Source: Bactericera cockerelli (Eukaryota > Arthropoda > Insecta > Hemiptera > Triozidae). From it: a stretch of 64,000 nt of DNA. Below the pieces are notes generated by a model. It saw nothing but the letters and a program-made list of their open reading frames with translations. It had not been told where the DNA came from and made no database searches. The stretch spans positions 23,906,383 through 23,970,382 of the forward strand of contig CM044956.1 of NCBI GenBank assembly GCA_024516035.1, written 5' to 3'. Both the position numbers and the translations under genes were made by a program. Below are positions 54,595 through 64,000 of the stretch, piece after piece; the first letter of the stretch is position 1, and every line of letters begins with the position of its first letter.

Positions 54595-55168
54595 ACTTAT
54601 CGCCGCCACAGGTGACTCAACGGTAACAGTTAGCTAAAAATCAATACGTAATGAGCGCCTCGAAATCATTGGATTTGATATGTCACAACTCCCATCTAAG
54701 ATAAATAATAAAAAAAGTTAGTCTACGCGGGACCCTCGAAAATACCCGTAAATTGGGGCCGGGTTCCAAAAAGTTCAAGATATTAACAACAACAAAAAGT
54801 AAACCCCTGTTATTTTTATATTCTAAGAAAATGTTGTTTTTTTTTTTTTAACTTTTTTGTATCCTTAACCAATCCAAAGGATCGGCCCCTGCGGCCATTT
54901 TCAACCAAAGTTTCCTGGTTCCTGTGGTTTATAAAATTAACTTACATAGCAAATTTCAAGTTTCTAGCTCTTACCGTTATCAACACTATCGTGTTCACAC
55001 AATGACACACAGACAGACACACAGACCAATGACAGAAAACAACTTTTTTGGTATCCTGAGGCTATGATTAGTCCAGAAATGTAAAAAAACTGGTTAGCTC
55101 AAATTTTCGACGAATACAATTTTTAAGAATACTTGCCTTATTATAGGATAAGGAAAGTAAAAATTCAT
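54595..55168 (+). repeat. Repeat family G, copy 1 (uninterrupted)
   Basis: It starts near CCGCCACAGGTGACTCAACG and ends ATTATAGGATAAGGAAAGTA. It is colinear with the outer parts of 60531-62640, which contains extra insertions. It has an internal CACACAGACAGACACACAGA tract. No ORF. Confidence 0.65.
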
Positions 55169-55330
55169 GTGGTGCTATTCAGACAAGCGGACGGATCCCT
55201 GCAACAACAAGTGCCAGTCAGCAGTGGTACAAATACCTAACTGGTGAACAAATTACAGGGTAAAGAATATAGATTATTTTTGTTTGATCTACATAATTAT
55301 ATCAAATGCGGAAGTTTATACATTTCATTA

Positions 55331-55750
55331 TCCTTCATCAATAGGTACTTACATCAGGATTGGGCTCCCCATGAACAATACACACCAGTTGCGCCTCGTA
55401 TCCTTCATCAATAGGTACTTACATCAGGATTGGGCTCCCCATGAACAATACACACCAGTTGCGCCTCGTATCCTTCATCAATAGGTACTTACATCAGGAT
55501 TGGGCTCCCCATGAACAATACACACCAGTTGCGCCTCGTATCCTTCATCAATAGGTACTTACATCAGGATTGGGCTCCCCATGAACAATACACACCAGTT
55601 GCGCCTCGTATCCTTCATCAATAGGTACTTACATCAGGATTGGGCTCCCCATGAACAATACACACCAGTTGCGCCTCGTATCCTTCATCAATAGGTACTT
55701 ACATCAGGATTGGGCTCCCCATGAACAATACACACCAGTTGCGCCTCGTA
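55331..55750 (-). repeat. 70-bp tandem array, 6 identical copies, spanning an exon end
   Basis: The unit (plus strand) is TCCTTCATCAATAGGTACTT, ACATCAGGATTGGGCTCCCC, ATGAACAATACACACCAGTT, GCGCCTCGTA, repeated six times from 55331 with no differences that I can see. On the minus strand each unit is the last 48 coding bases of the Ig exon (YEAQLVCIVHGEPNPD), then GTAAGTACC and 13 more intron bases. The copy at 55681-55750 belongs to the real exon; the other five are duplicates inside the intron. Confidence 0.97.
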
Positions 55751-55800
55751 TCCTTCGCCAGAATGAACCCAGCTTCGTTCCACCTCAATCTCTGGAGGAT
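55703..55800 (-). CDS. Ig/FN3 adhesion protein, Ig domain first half
   Basis: The acceptor is TTGCTTTCAG (55801) and the donor GAT|GTAAGT. It encodes (D)PPEIEVERSWVHSGEGYE, AQLVCIVHGEPNPD. PP.IEVE.SWVHSGEG..A.LVC.VHGEP.P is the hallmark A-C strand region of the membrane-proximal Ig domain in lachesin-like insect proteins, with the first disulphide Cys. Phase 2 bases in (AT completing Asp), phase 0 out, joining PD|MSWYQD in the next exon. Upstream exons (signal peptide, Ig1, Ig2) are not in the window and should lie beyond 64000 on this strand. Confidence 0.88.
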
Positions 55801-57680
55801 CTGAAAGCAAAAATCATGAAAGGGTTAATTCAAAAGATTTACATACATACAAAGTTGATCTCTCTAAATTTTTCTTTTATTTTTATTCTTATATATCTAA
55901 TCTTGATGTTGTATTTATACATTTATGTATTTCATCTACAATAAAAAATATACTGCCAACCACCTTTGGGTGTTTCTAACTATAGTTAACCTATACTTAT
56001 TTGACTTGGGAAATCTATGGTATCAATATTTGCAACACCATGTATATCTAAGCTACCTTGTCATACCCTAATCAATAATGTAGAATGTTAATTGGCATAT
56101 TTTTTTTTAAGAGTCCATTTTTCACAAGGGTAAAGTGTCAATGAATCAGGGTTTGTTTCGTGTGTCGAAAACAGGGGGGAGGTTTCTTGTCACCTGTGCC
56201 CCCATGCTGCATAATTTATCGGAAATTCAGTTCCTGATGGATGTTCAGGAGGAATGGAGTTCAAGAGTCGGGTCAGTAATACGGTGAAGAGAAAGCCATG
56301 GGTATCTCCTGCACTTCAAGTCTCGATAGACAGGTTTCAATTAGTTCGTAGCAGTAGTGCATTATCTGCTCTCCTTTCTTTCTAGTCCCATTCCCGTGTC
56401 TCTCAAGTACCCGAGGGTGGTGTCGAAAGCAATATACAGGTATGTACCTACATACCTATCTAGAATAGGTATACATAAATAGATTTTACATAACATCAGG
56501 AATAACCCCAACCGCGTCAGATTTAGTTATCTAACTCGAACGACTGTTTATGCTCAAATTTAGCTCTAGGTAATTTCGATGAAAGGTGCCTAAAGCTACA
56601 AAAGGGAAAATGAAATGAATAATGCATGAACAAAGTCATACATAGAAGATACATAGAAGAAAGCTACAAAATAATAGACCAAAGAGATGTTAGTTGGAAC
56701 TTTATTCTGAAAGGGTTTGGAAAAGTGTATGGCAGCTTATAGTTTTGCTTTTATTTTACTTGGTTTTATGTTATTTTGCCTTTTCCTAATTAATACAGGT
56801 GCACGCTATTGTTTGAATCACGCACTTCTAAATTCCTTGTATTATTATTTAAATGAATTTAATTTATAACAGAAATATGTTACCGGTGACATATTTCTAA
56901 AGTATTTCCTACGTTAACCCACTTGGGAATATTCGGAATTTGAAATGTATGTGCTTCAAGTTACTTAATGAAATTTATTATTCTCTGTCTGTTTGTTTTG
57001 AATAGTGTTAATATTTTGCAATCCCTGCAGTAATTTCCCTATTCTGATAATCTCATACAGTGAAATTTATTGCCAACCGATTCAAGAACTATTTAAGAAG
57101 AAGAAAAAATAAAAATAAAAATTTGATGACATGACAAATCACGAATATATTATGGGGAAAACATAGGTCAGTGATAGGTAAAATACAAATACACGTTTCT
57201 TTAAAAGAAACATCCATACTTATATCAAAAGGGTTAAAGAATTATTCCTTTCTGTTTTTACTTTTTTCTCATATAGCACAATCTTAATTAAATTGTTCCT
57301 AACATAACTTATTCACGGACCCTTTTTTATTTTATTTTTTACCAAATGTCGGCAAACATGAAAGTATTTTGTTAAGGATTTTTATGAATCACAAGAAACA
57401 TACGAGGCCGCGTTTACACTATCAGCTGATTATACACACTTAAGTCAGTGCAGTTTTCACAAAAAATAAATTGTTTTGCTCTTGTTTTCTGAAGCTAATA
57501 TTTATCTTATATTTTAAAATGATTCGTTTATGTGTGTGCAATTGTGCATGTTAAGTCGCGTAAAACTCGAGAACCACAAGTCGGATTGAGCTGAAAAACG
57601 TCAATTTTCCAAAAGTTGAGCTTTTTCAGTCTCCAATCTGGCCGTCCCAATAGATTTCTGGAATGAGTATTCTTGCTATA
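55801..57680. other. Intronic DNA upstream of the Ig exon, nothing recognised
   Basis: AT-rich; no exon on the minus strand that I can support. Confidence 0.4.
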
Positions 57681-58329
57681 CAGGGTGTCCCGTATACAGA
57701 TGCAAATATTTTGAGGGTAGGTTCAGCCTACCGTGGACTATCATATGAGCGAAACTTGCAGTGGGGCATTTTGCTTCGTTAAAGAGTTATGACCAAATCC
57801 CTGTTTTTCCCACAGGTCTAGAGGTCACTTGGATCGATGCATGTTTTTAAAGAAATGATAGCCAGTAAGTAATTTTTGATTTCATGCATGGATAGTCATG
57901 CATATTTCCCTTCGAATGCAGTTGGTTGCATAAAAAAATATTGAAAGACCAGAGAGATATTTAATCATAAGTTCAATACTTTTCTAAAATTTGATTTTTC
58001 CCTTTTTTCCCTTTCGTGAATTTAAAGTACTTCTACAATTGCAATTCTGCGTATCACTAGTTAAAAAAATACCCTATTATGTTTAGTTTTAGAAAAAAGA
58101 AAGCTCATTTATATTACTTTAAAGATCACGGAACGCAGTACACACAAAGTTCAAAAAACACTTCTGAATCATGATGGGAAATTCAAAGTTGGCTGAATTT
58201 TAACAGAATTGCCGCGTAATTTGAGGTATAAATACACTGCTCTGAGATGTTTAACAGAGGGAAATTGATAATTCACAGTGGTCGGTCGGTGTGAACTTTT
58301 ATGTGAATGGCGTTACGGGGTCACAGGGT

Positions 58330-58445
58330 TATCATGAGGAGAAATGAGAGAGGCTGCAACGAAAGCAGCAACCAGTGGTGTAATTATGGACAAAGAATAC
58401 ACATGGAGAAAGACTCTGCGCTAATAACAAAAATTGTGATTTTAT
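58330..58445 (+). mobile_element. SINE family 1, 3' body
   Basis: ATCATGAGGAGAAATGAGAG, CAGCAACCAGTGGTGTAATT, then CTCTGCGCTAATAACAAAAA match the 3' half of the SINE at 22740-22870 (inverse). Confidence 0.5.
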
Positions 58446-58647
58446 TTTTAGAAGTAAAATTAAAAATATCATTCTGTGTTTATCACAATCATGATATCAA
58501 AAACATAACAAATAGTGCCGAAAATTAACCTTGGGTAAAACTCGAACATCCAACCATAAGGTTACTATTATTATTATTAATACTTTATTGATAAACCAAC
58601 ATGATACATTCTGCAACACAGGACATGAAATGAAAAGAACCCAAAAG

Positions 58648-58911
58648 CCAGCGTCGATGGCATGTTGAATACACCGGTTCCCTTCAGAATACCGAAGTTA
58701 AGCGACATCCAGCGAAGTTAAGACTTGGATGGGTGACCATTCAAATTCTAATTCTCGTGACGCTGGCTTTTCCCGGCCCCACTCAGGCTGGGTGAGTTCA
58801 ATGTGAGTAGCAGGTTTGTGAGTTTCCTGCGAATGGAGGGTAAAACCCCCGTCGTGATATGACCATGGCAGTTGAAAGCGACGTTAAACCCCACTTAAAA
58901 AAAAAAAAAAA
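58648..58911 (+). mobile_element. 5S-rRNA-derived SINE (SINE3-like), full length
   Basis: The first ~120 bp (58647-58767) follow animal 5S rRNA: GCCAGCGTCGATGGCATGTT, GAATACACCGGTTC, ACCGAAGTTAAGCGACATC, CTTGGATGGGTGACC, closing GACGCTGGC. The pol III A box, intermediate element and C box are recognisable. A ~130-bp body (CACTCAGGCTGGGTGAG ... GAAAGCGACGTTAAACCCCA) and an A run follow. A 15-bp target duplication, AAAAGAACCCAAAAG, lies at 58633-58647 and 58912-58926. Confidence 0.88.
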
Positions 58912-59705
58912 AAAAGAACCCAAAAGAATATGTAGCGAACCAAGGGCGAGGTTAAAACTTGTGGCTTTCTCTTCCACCGAACAAATTCATCGCCTTGTTA
59001 TTTTAACTATTAGACTTGATTGATATAGTTGGTTAATAGAACTATTAAATTTGTACTCCGAAATTTTTCATTTATAACTTGCAGTTGGCACAAAAATGGT
59101 CACACAGACCGCTTCAGGCATCGAGTGTTCTTCAAAATGCAATAGCGCCCAGATTCAAAAATTGATAGATGTGTTTCTCTCCTTCTCGTGCCGTTTATTA
59201 AGGCGTATCTCATTCGTTCCTTCACGCGTCTGAAAGAACTTTGTATTAATTGAAACAAAATAGCAAAGGGTATTTTTTTACCTAGTGATACGCAGAATGG
59301 CAATTGTAGAAGTACTCTAAATTCACGAAAGGGAAAAAAGGGAAAAATCAAATTTTAGAAAAGTATTGAACTTATGATTAAATATCTCTCTGGTCTTTCT
59401 ATATTTTTTTATGCAACCAACTGCATTCGAAGGGAAATATGCATGACTATCCATACATGAAGTCAAAAATTACTTACTGGCTATCATTTCTTTAAAAACG
59501 TGCATCGATCCAAGTGACCTCTAGACCTGTGGGAAAAACAGGGATTTGGCCATAACTCTTTAAGGAAGCAAAATGCCCCACTGCAAGTTTCGCTCATATG
59601 ATAGTCCACAGTGGGCTGAACCTACCCTCAAAATATTTGCATCTGTATACGGGACACCCTGTAGAATAAAAGAAGGATCGATTTCTTTGACCATTTTTTT
59701 TTTTT

Positions 59706-60530
59706 AACAAAGAGAGAGAAAGAAATACTTAAATTTTGTGTTCATAGACCTGGAGAAGGCATACGATCGCATTCCCCGAGAAGAAATACAGAGGTGCATG
59801 AGAGAGAAGAGAATACCAGAAAAATATGTGAGTATTGATCATGATATGTATGAAGGAGTGAAAACGAAAATCAGAAGCAGTGTAGGTGTGTCCATCCCTG
59901 TGCGTGTTAGATTACATCTACCTTGAGTCCTTACCTATTTGACCTTGTAATTGATGTTATATCAGAAAAAGTAAGAGATGAGGCATTCTGGTGTATGATG
60001 TTTGCAGACGATATAGTGCTGGCGGCAGAGAGTGTGGAAATATTATCAAGAAAGCTGGAAGGGTGGAGAAGAGAATTAGAAGATCGAGGAATAAAAAATA
60101 GTAGAACAGAAACTGTGCACATGAAGTATGGACCAAGCTCAGATAAGAAAGTAGAATTTGATGGAAAACACCTAGTAAAAGTGGAAAATTTTAAATACCT
60201 AGGATCGACTCTGAACAAAGACTGAAGTTTAGACAGTGAAATAGAACAGCGTGTAAATTCAGGATGGTTCAATTGGATTTAATTGCATCCTTTCAACACA
60301 TACACCATACACTGGACACGGAAGGAGCCCAACAAGAGCTAAAGGAAAATGTATAAATCGGTAGTGAGACCAGCTCTACCCTATGGTGCCAAAACCTGGC
60401 CAGTAAAAAGGAGAACGAAAAGAGAATGGAATTGACTGAAATAAAGATGTTCCTGAATGTGTGGAAAAGAAATGCTTGACAGAATTAGAAACGATATCAT
60501 TAGAAAAAAATATGGTGTAAACATCGCACG
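59706..60530 (+). pseudogene. Non-LTR reverse transcriptase, 5' segment of a split relic
   Basis: It encodes FIDLEKAYDRIPREEIQRCM, EKRIPEKYVSIDHDMYEGVK, then after a break YLFDLVIDVI, WCMMFADDIVLAAESVEI, KLEGWRRELEDRGIKNSRTE, KVENFKYLGSTLNKD. FIDLEKAYD and FADD are the catalytic A and C motifs of reverse transcriptase. A frameshift/stop lies at about 59927 where GLHQGS would be expected, and more stops follow after 60225. The last readable piece, DRIRNDIIRKKYG near 60480, leads to the insertion at 60531. The protein resumes at 62641. Confidence 0.75.
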
Positions 60531-60683
60531 ACTTTCCTTATCCCCCAAAAAGAATTCCGCCACTGGTGACTCAACGGTAACATATAGCTAAAAATCAATG
60601 CTAAAATTCGCAATCAGCACTTCAAATCATTGAATTTAATATGTTACAACCACCATCTAGGAATTCTAGGATGAATAATAAAA

Positions 60684-61543
60684 ACACTGCCAATTATGGA
60701 CACAATACTTCCTCGTGATTGCTTCACATTGTAAACACGTGCCATTCAAATTCTAATTCTCGTGACGCTGGCTTTTCCCGGCCCCACTCAGGCTGGGTGA
60801 GGTCAATGTGAGTAGCAGGTTTGTGAGTTTCCTGCGAATGGAGGGTAAAACCCCCGTCGTGATATGACCATGGCAGTTGAAAGCGACGTTAAACCCCACT
60901 TTAAAAAAAAAAAACACGTGCCAATTTTGAGATTTTATAGAAAATTACTTGTATCTCCAAAACTGCTCAACCGATTTTCTTCAAATTTGTTTTATATGGT
61001 AGAATACTAGTTTTCCTACATTCTAAATTCCACAAAAATGTCTGAATCGGCAATCGTGGTCCTTATTTTTTTACTTTTTTGTCCAAAATTTCGGATTTTC
61101 TTAAATATCAGAGTCAAGTTATAATTAATTTAAAAATAAATATTAATAACCTATGTAAAACAATAATATGCATATTCTTACAAAATTTCATCGAAATCGG
61201 GTGTACCGTTCACGAGATATAAGCGTTTAAGTAAAAAGTTAGTGGTCAGGCGCATGGTCTCTTTCACCCAGAACCGCTGTATGAATTCGATGAATTTAAA
61301 ATGGGACCATCTACAGAATGTCTCCTAGATGTGTGCAAAATTTCATCAAAATCGGTCGAGTAGTTTCCGAGATTTGCGCGTTACAAGGAATCGTTTTAAC
61401 AGACCGACAGAACACAAAACCAAATTTACTCAGTAGGTTATGAAACGTCCAGAAATATGAAATCGGAGCAAAAAAATATTTTTTTTTTACAAAAACGAAC
61501 ACAGAACTTCCGATTTCTAATATTAGAAATTTCTCGGAAGTAA
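60684..61543 (+). repeat. Repeat family F, copy 2 (contains a SINE)
   Basis: It starts ACACTGCCAATTATGGACAC and ends at the terminal hairpin and CTCGGAAGTAA. It carries the 5S-SINE at 60743-60912. It is in direct orientation with the copy at 61621. Confidence 0.75.
60743..60912 (+). mobile_element. 5S-derived SINE, 5'-truncated
   Basis: It starts within the 5S-like head (ATTCAAATTCTAATTCTCGT) and is otherwise nearly identical to 58730-58897, with an A tail. AAACACGTGCC on both sides is the target duplication. 5' truncation is typical of LINE-driven reverse transcription. Confidence 0.8.
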
Positions 61544-61620
61544 AATTAGTCGACGCGGGTCCCCCCAAAATACTAAGAAATTGGGGCCGAGGTGAAAAAA
61601 GTTCAAGATAAAAAAAAAAA

Positions 61621-62336
61621 ACACTGCCAATTATAGACACAATACTTCCTCGTGATTGCTTCATATTGTAAACACGTGCCAATTTTGAGATTTTATAGAA
61701 AATTACTTGTATCTCCAAAACGGCTCAACCGATTTTCTTCAAATTTGTTTTATATGGTAGAATATTGTTTTTTCTACATTCTAAATTCTACAAAAAATTC
61801 TGTATCGGTAAGTCGTGGTCCTTATTTTTTTACTTTTTTGTCCAAAATTTCGGATTTTCTTAAATATCAGAGTCAAATTATGATTAATTAAAAAATAAAT
61901 ATAAATAGTCTATGTAAAATAATAACATGCATATACATACAAAATTTCATTGAAATCGGGTGTACCGTTCACGAGATATAAGCGTTTAAGTAAAAAGTTA
62001 GTGGTCAGGCGCATGGTCTCTTTCACCCAGAACCGCTAGTATTAATTCGATAAATTTAAAATGGGACCATCTGCAGAATGTCTCCTAGATGTGTGCAAAA
62101 TTTCATCAAAATCGGTCGAGTAGTTTTTGAGATTTGCGCGTTACAAGGAATCGTTTTAACAGACAGACCGACAGACCGACAGACCGACAGACGGACACAA
62201 AACCAAATTTACTCAGTAGGTTATGAAACGTCCAGAAATATGAAAAAAATTGAAATCGGAGCAAAAAAAATATTTTTTTTTACAAAAACGAACACAATAC
62301 TTCCGATTTCTAATCTTAGAAATTTCTCGGAAGTAA
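61621..62336 (+). repeat. Repeat family F, copy 3
   Basis: Starts ACACTGCCAATTATAGACAC, ends CTCGGAAGTAA. It contains an (AGACCGAC)n tract near 62160-62195. Confidence 0.75.
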
Positions 62337-62640
62337 TATCAGAATAGACCCCTATTATTTTTGTTGTTCTCCAATATTTTTTGTATCTTTAACCGATTTA
62401 ACCGGCCCGATTTCACCCAAAAGTGGTTCGTGTGGTATATAAGATCTACTTTCATACCAAATTTCAAGTCTCTAGCTCTTACCGTTCTCAAGATATCTTG
62501 TTCACAGACAGACGCACGGACCAAAGGCTGAAAACCACTTTTTGGTATCCTGAGGGTATGATTCGTCCAGAAATGTGAAAAACTGGGTAGGTCAAATTTT
62601 CGACGAATACAATACTTTCCTTATTATGGGATAAGGAAAG

Positions 62641-62925
62641 TAAAAATTGAATTATCAAAGAAGATGCAAGAAAGAAGATTACAATGGTTAGGTAATATGG
62701 AGAGGAGAGAAGATGAATACGTGGGAAAGAAAGTAAGAGACATACAGGTGCCAGGATACAGAGGACGAGGAAGACCTTAGAAGACGTGGAAAAACTGTGT
62801 GGAAGAAGATTATGAGAGAAAAAGATGTGAGAATAAATGAGGCACAAGACCGAGAAGTATGGGGAAGACTGACACGCAACGTCGACCCTTCCTAAGCGGG
62901 AAAAGACAGAGTAAAAAGAGAAGAA
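62641..62925 (+). pseudogene. Non-LTR reverse transcriptase ORF, C-terminal segment
   Basis: It encodes ELSKKMQERRLQWLGNMERR, EDEYVGKKVRDIQVPGYRGR, GRP-stop-KTWKN. This is the well-known C-terminal region (ERRLRWYGH..R....Y....GRRGRGRP...W) of this LINE type. The 3' UTR follows: CAACGTCGACCCTTCCTAAG, CGGGAAAAGACAGAGTAAAA, then an A-rich tail. It completes the relic begun at 59706. Confidence 0.75.
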
Positions 62926-62979
62926 AAAAAACAATTATTGAGATGGTGGCGCTGATATAGAAAAGTTTTAAGCATTATG

Positions 62980-63090
62980 GGCCGAATTATGAAACAGGAT
63001 TAGTTAATCTTAGTAGACACTATCCCTTAACTTTTACCTTGAAAACAACACTTTAGAGGTCATATCGCAGCCGGGCTTTGTAGCACTATT
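62980..63090 (+). mobile_element. Half of the MITE seen at 32125
   Basis: GGGCCGAATTATGAAACAGG, ATTAGTTAATCTTAGTAGAC and AGCCGGGCTTTGTAGC match the left half at 32125-32225. The right end is not seen. Confidence 0.55.
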
Positions 63091-63348
63091 TTTATTTTCA
63101 CATTTATAAAACTCACAAAAATGTAAACAAACAACCTCAGAGATTTATGCAACGATTTTTAAATGGACTGTAGGTATAGATTCGAGTAGTATATTCCGTC
63201 TGTGGGATTATTCGAGGAAAATCTTGTTTTAAAATACCGAACAAATCGACAGTCACTTTATAGAAGTCTTCACCTCGCTGGACGTTGCTTAACTCCGGTG
63301 GTCCTACGAGAATCGGTGCATTTAACGCGCCATCGATGCTGGTATGTA

Positions 63349-63408
63349 CAGGGTGTCCCATTATAAACGAGACATTCAAATATCTCGAAAAATACTGACA
63401 ATAGAAAA
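63349..63408 (+). mobile_element. CAGGGTGTCCCATTATAAAC terminus
   Basis: A direct copy of the terminus at 63785: TATAAACGAGACATTCAAAT and ATCTCGA are shared. It is interrupted by a family F copy after about 60 bp. Confidence 0.6.
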
Positions 63409-63780
63409 ATACACTGCCTATTATGGACACAATACCTACTTCCTCGTGACTGGTAACCAAAAATTTCAACTTTTACTATCGCTAGTATTTACAAAAGTTC
63501 TCAACCGATTCTCTTCAAATTTATTTCATATGGTAGATTGCCGTTTTTCCTACAGTCTAGATCCTACAAAAAATCTGTATCGGCAAGTCGTGATTTTCTT
63601 AAATATAAGAGCTCGATCAAAATTTATTTAAAAAAAATTATAAATGCACTATGTAAAACGCTAACGAGATATATGCGTAAAAGTAAAAAGCTAGTGGTCA
63701 GGTGCATGGTCTCTATCACCAAGAACCGCTAGTGCGAAGTTGATGAATTTAAAATGTGACCATCTACAATACGTCTCCTA
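63409..63780 (+). repeat. Repeat family F, copy 4, truncated
   Basis: From ACACTGCCTATTATGGACAC to ATACGTCTCCTATA; the 3' hairpin end is missing, cut by the terminus at 63785. Confidence 0.65.
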
Positions 63781-63784
63781 TATA

Positions 63785-64000
63785 CAGGGTGTCCCACTAT
63801 AAACGAGACATTCAAATATCTCGAGAACTACTGGCGATAGAACCAAATCTGTTTAGTAATCGTTTTCATAGCTCTAAAGAGGACATTTGATGGTGACCTC
63901 TAAAAGTTTCTCGGATGGCCCCTTCAAGGTTATTTCAAGGTCACCCTTAGAATTTTAAATGTCACCCCATATTTTTTATGACATTTCTGAAATCTCAATA
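63785..64000 (+). mobile_element. Start of a CAGGGTGTCCC element running off the window
   Basis: CAGGGTGTCCCACTATAAAC, then GAGACATTCAAATATCTCGA, preceded by TA. The rest lies beyond 64000. Confidence 0.6.

Larger units (their letters stand above)
57681..59661. mobile_element. 2.0-kb fold-back element with CAGGGTGTCCCGTATACAG ends
   Basis: Inverted arms of about 390 bp (57681-58070 and 59272-59661), nearly identical, flanked by TA. No transposase ORF. The centre contains a SINE family 1 body and a full 5S-derived SINE. Confidence 0.85.
60531..62640 (+). mobile_element. Repeat family G, copy 2, carrying nested insertions
   Basis: The left end ACTTTCCTTATCCC and right end GGGATAAGGAAAGT are perfect 14-bp inverted repeats. 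The right end also forms a hairpin with ACTTTCCTTAT. It interrupts the LINE reverse-transcriptase relic. Compared with the copy at 54595, it carries two family F insertions. Confidence 0.7.

Noticed and set aside
55284..55944. Plus-strand ORFs with repeated NNTHQLRLVSFINRYLHQDW
   Set aside because: They arise from reading the 70-bp tandem repeat on the antisense strand of the Ig exon.
58647..58767. 5S rRNA gene
   Set aside because: It continues into a SINE body with an A tail and a 15-bp target duplication, and the 5S-like part is diverged; it is a 5S-derived SINE.
60684..62336. Family F as a Helitron (terminal hairpin, A-rich target)
   Set aside because: The end after the hairpin is TAA rather than CTRR, and there is no 5' TC; hairpin position alone is not enough.

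Overview
This is eukaryotic, AT-rich, transposon-laden DNA, almost certainly from an arthropod and probably an insect. Genes have GT-AG introns. DD41D mariners, TA-flanked fold-back elements, tRNA-derived SINEs and a 5S-rRNA-derived SINE are mixed together. A hemipteran with a large genome (planthopper-like) is my guess, but nothing in the window fixes the species.

Three host genes can be read exon by exon. (1) ANKRD39 (+, 5079-6651): three coding exons, 156 residues, complete. (2) Preb/Sec12 (+, 19832-28625): six coding exons, 444 residues, complete. It encodes the ER membrane exchange factor for the COPII GTPase Sar1. (3) The 3' part of a GPI-anchored Ig/FN3 neuronal-type adhesion protein of the lachesin/klingon kind (-, 55800 down to 40183): five exons. 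The signal peptide and first Ig domains must lie beyond 64000.

The most striking pattern links genes 2 and 3. Three separate tandem arrays lie just downstream of an exon in its host gene's sense. In each, the unit contains a copy of that exon's 3' end plus its 5' splice site. They are a 58-bp unit x18 after Preb exon 4, a 70-bp unit x6 at an Ig exon, and a 28-29-bp unit repeated about 165-170 times (4.86 kb) after the last FN3 exon. In the last case the decoy donors look stronger than the real one, which has been rebuilt by a retroelement tail.

The rest is mostly mobile DNA. From the left: an inverted-repeat element with a LINE scrap (1.9-3.3 kb); ANKRD39; a CAGGGTGTCTACT-ended DNA transposon (7.1-8.8 kb); a LINE ORF1 remnant and a piggyBac-like MITE (9.2-10.9 kb). 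Next is a 7.0-kb hAT-like element with an exact 8-bp target duplication (11.7-18.7 kb). It holds an intact DD82E transposase gene, a 147-bp tandem repeat and a fold-back element with duplicated zinc-finger-like ORFs. Preb follows, with SINEs, a mariner and microsatellites in its introns. After it come MITEs, SINEs and a 3.6-kb fold-back element with a broken transposon ORF (28.6-37.4 kb), then gene 3 with its arrays (40-55.8 kb). The right end is a fold-back element and a LINE reverse-transcriptase relic split by nested insertions (57.7-64 kb). Target duplications and a shared 3' tail suggest that this LINE, or a relative, mobilised one of the SINE families.

All family assignments come from reading motifs by eye. 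No database was searched.
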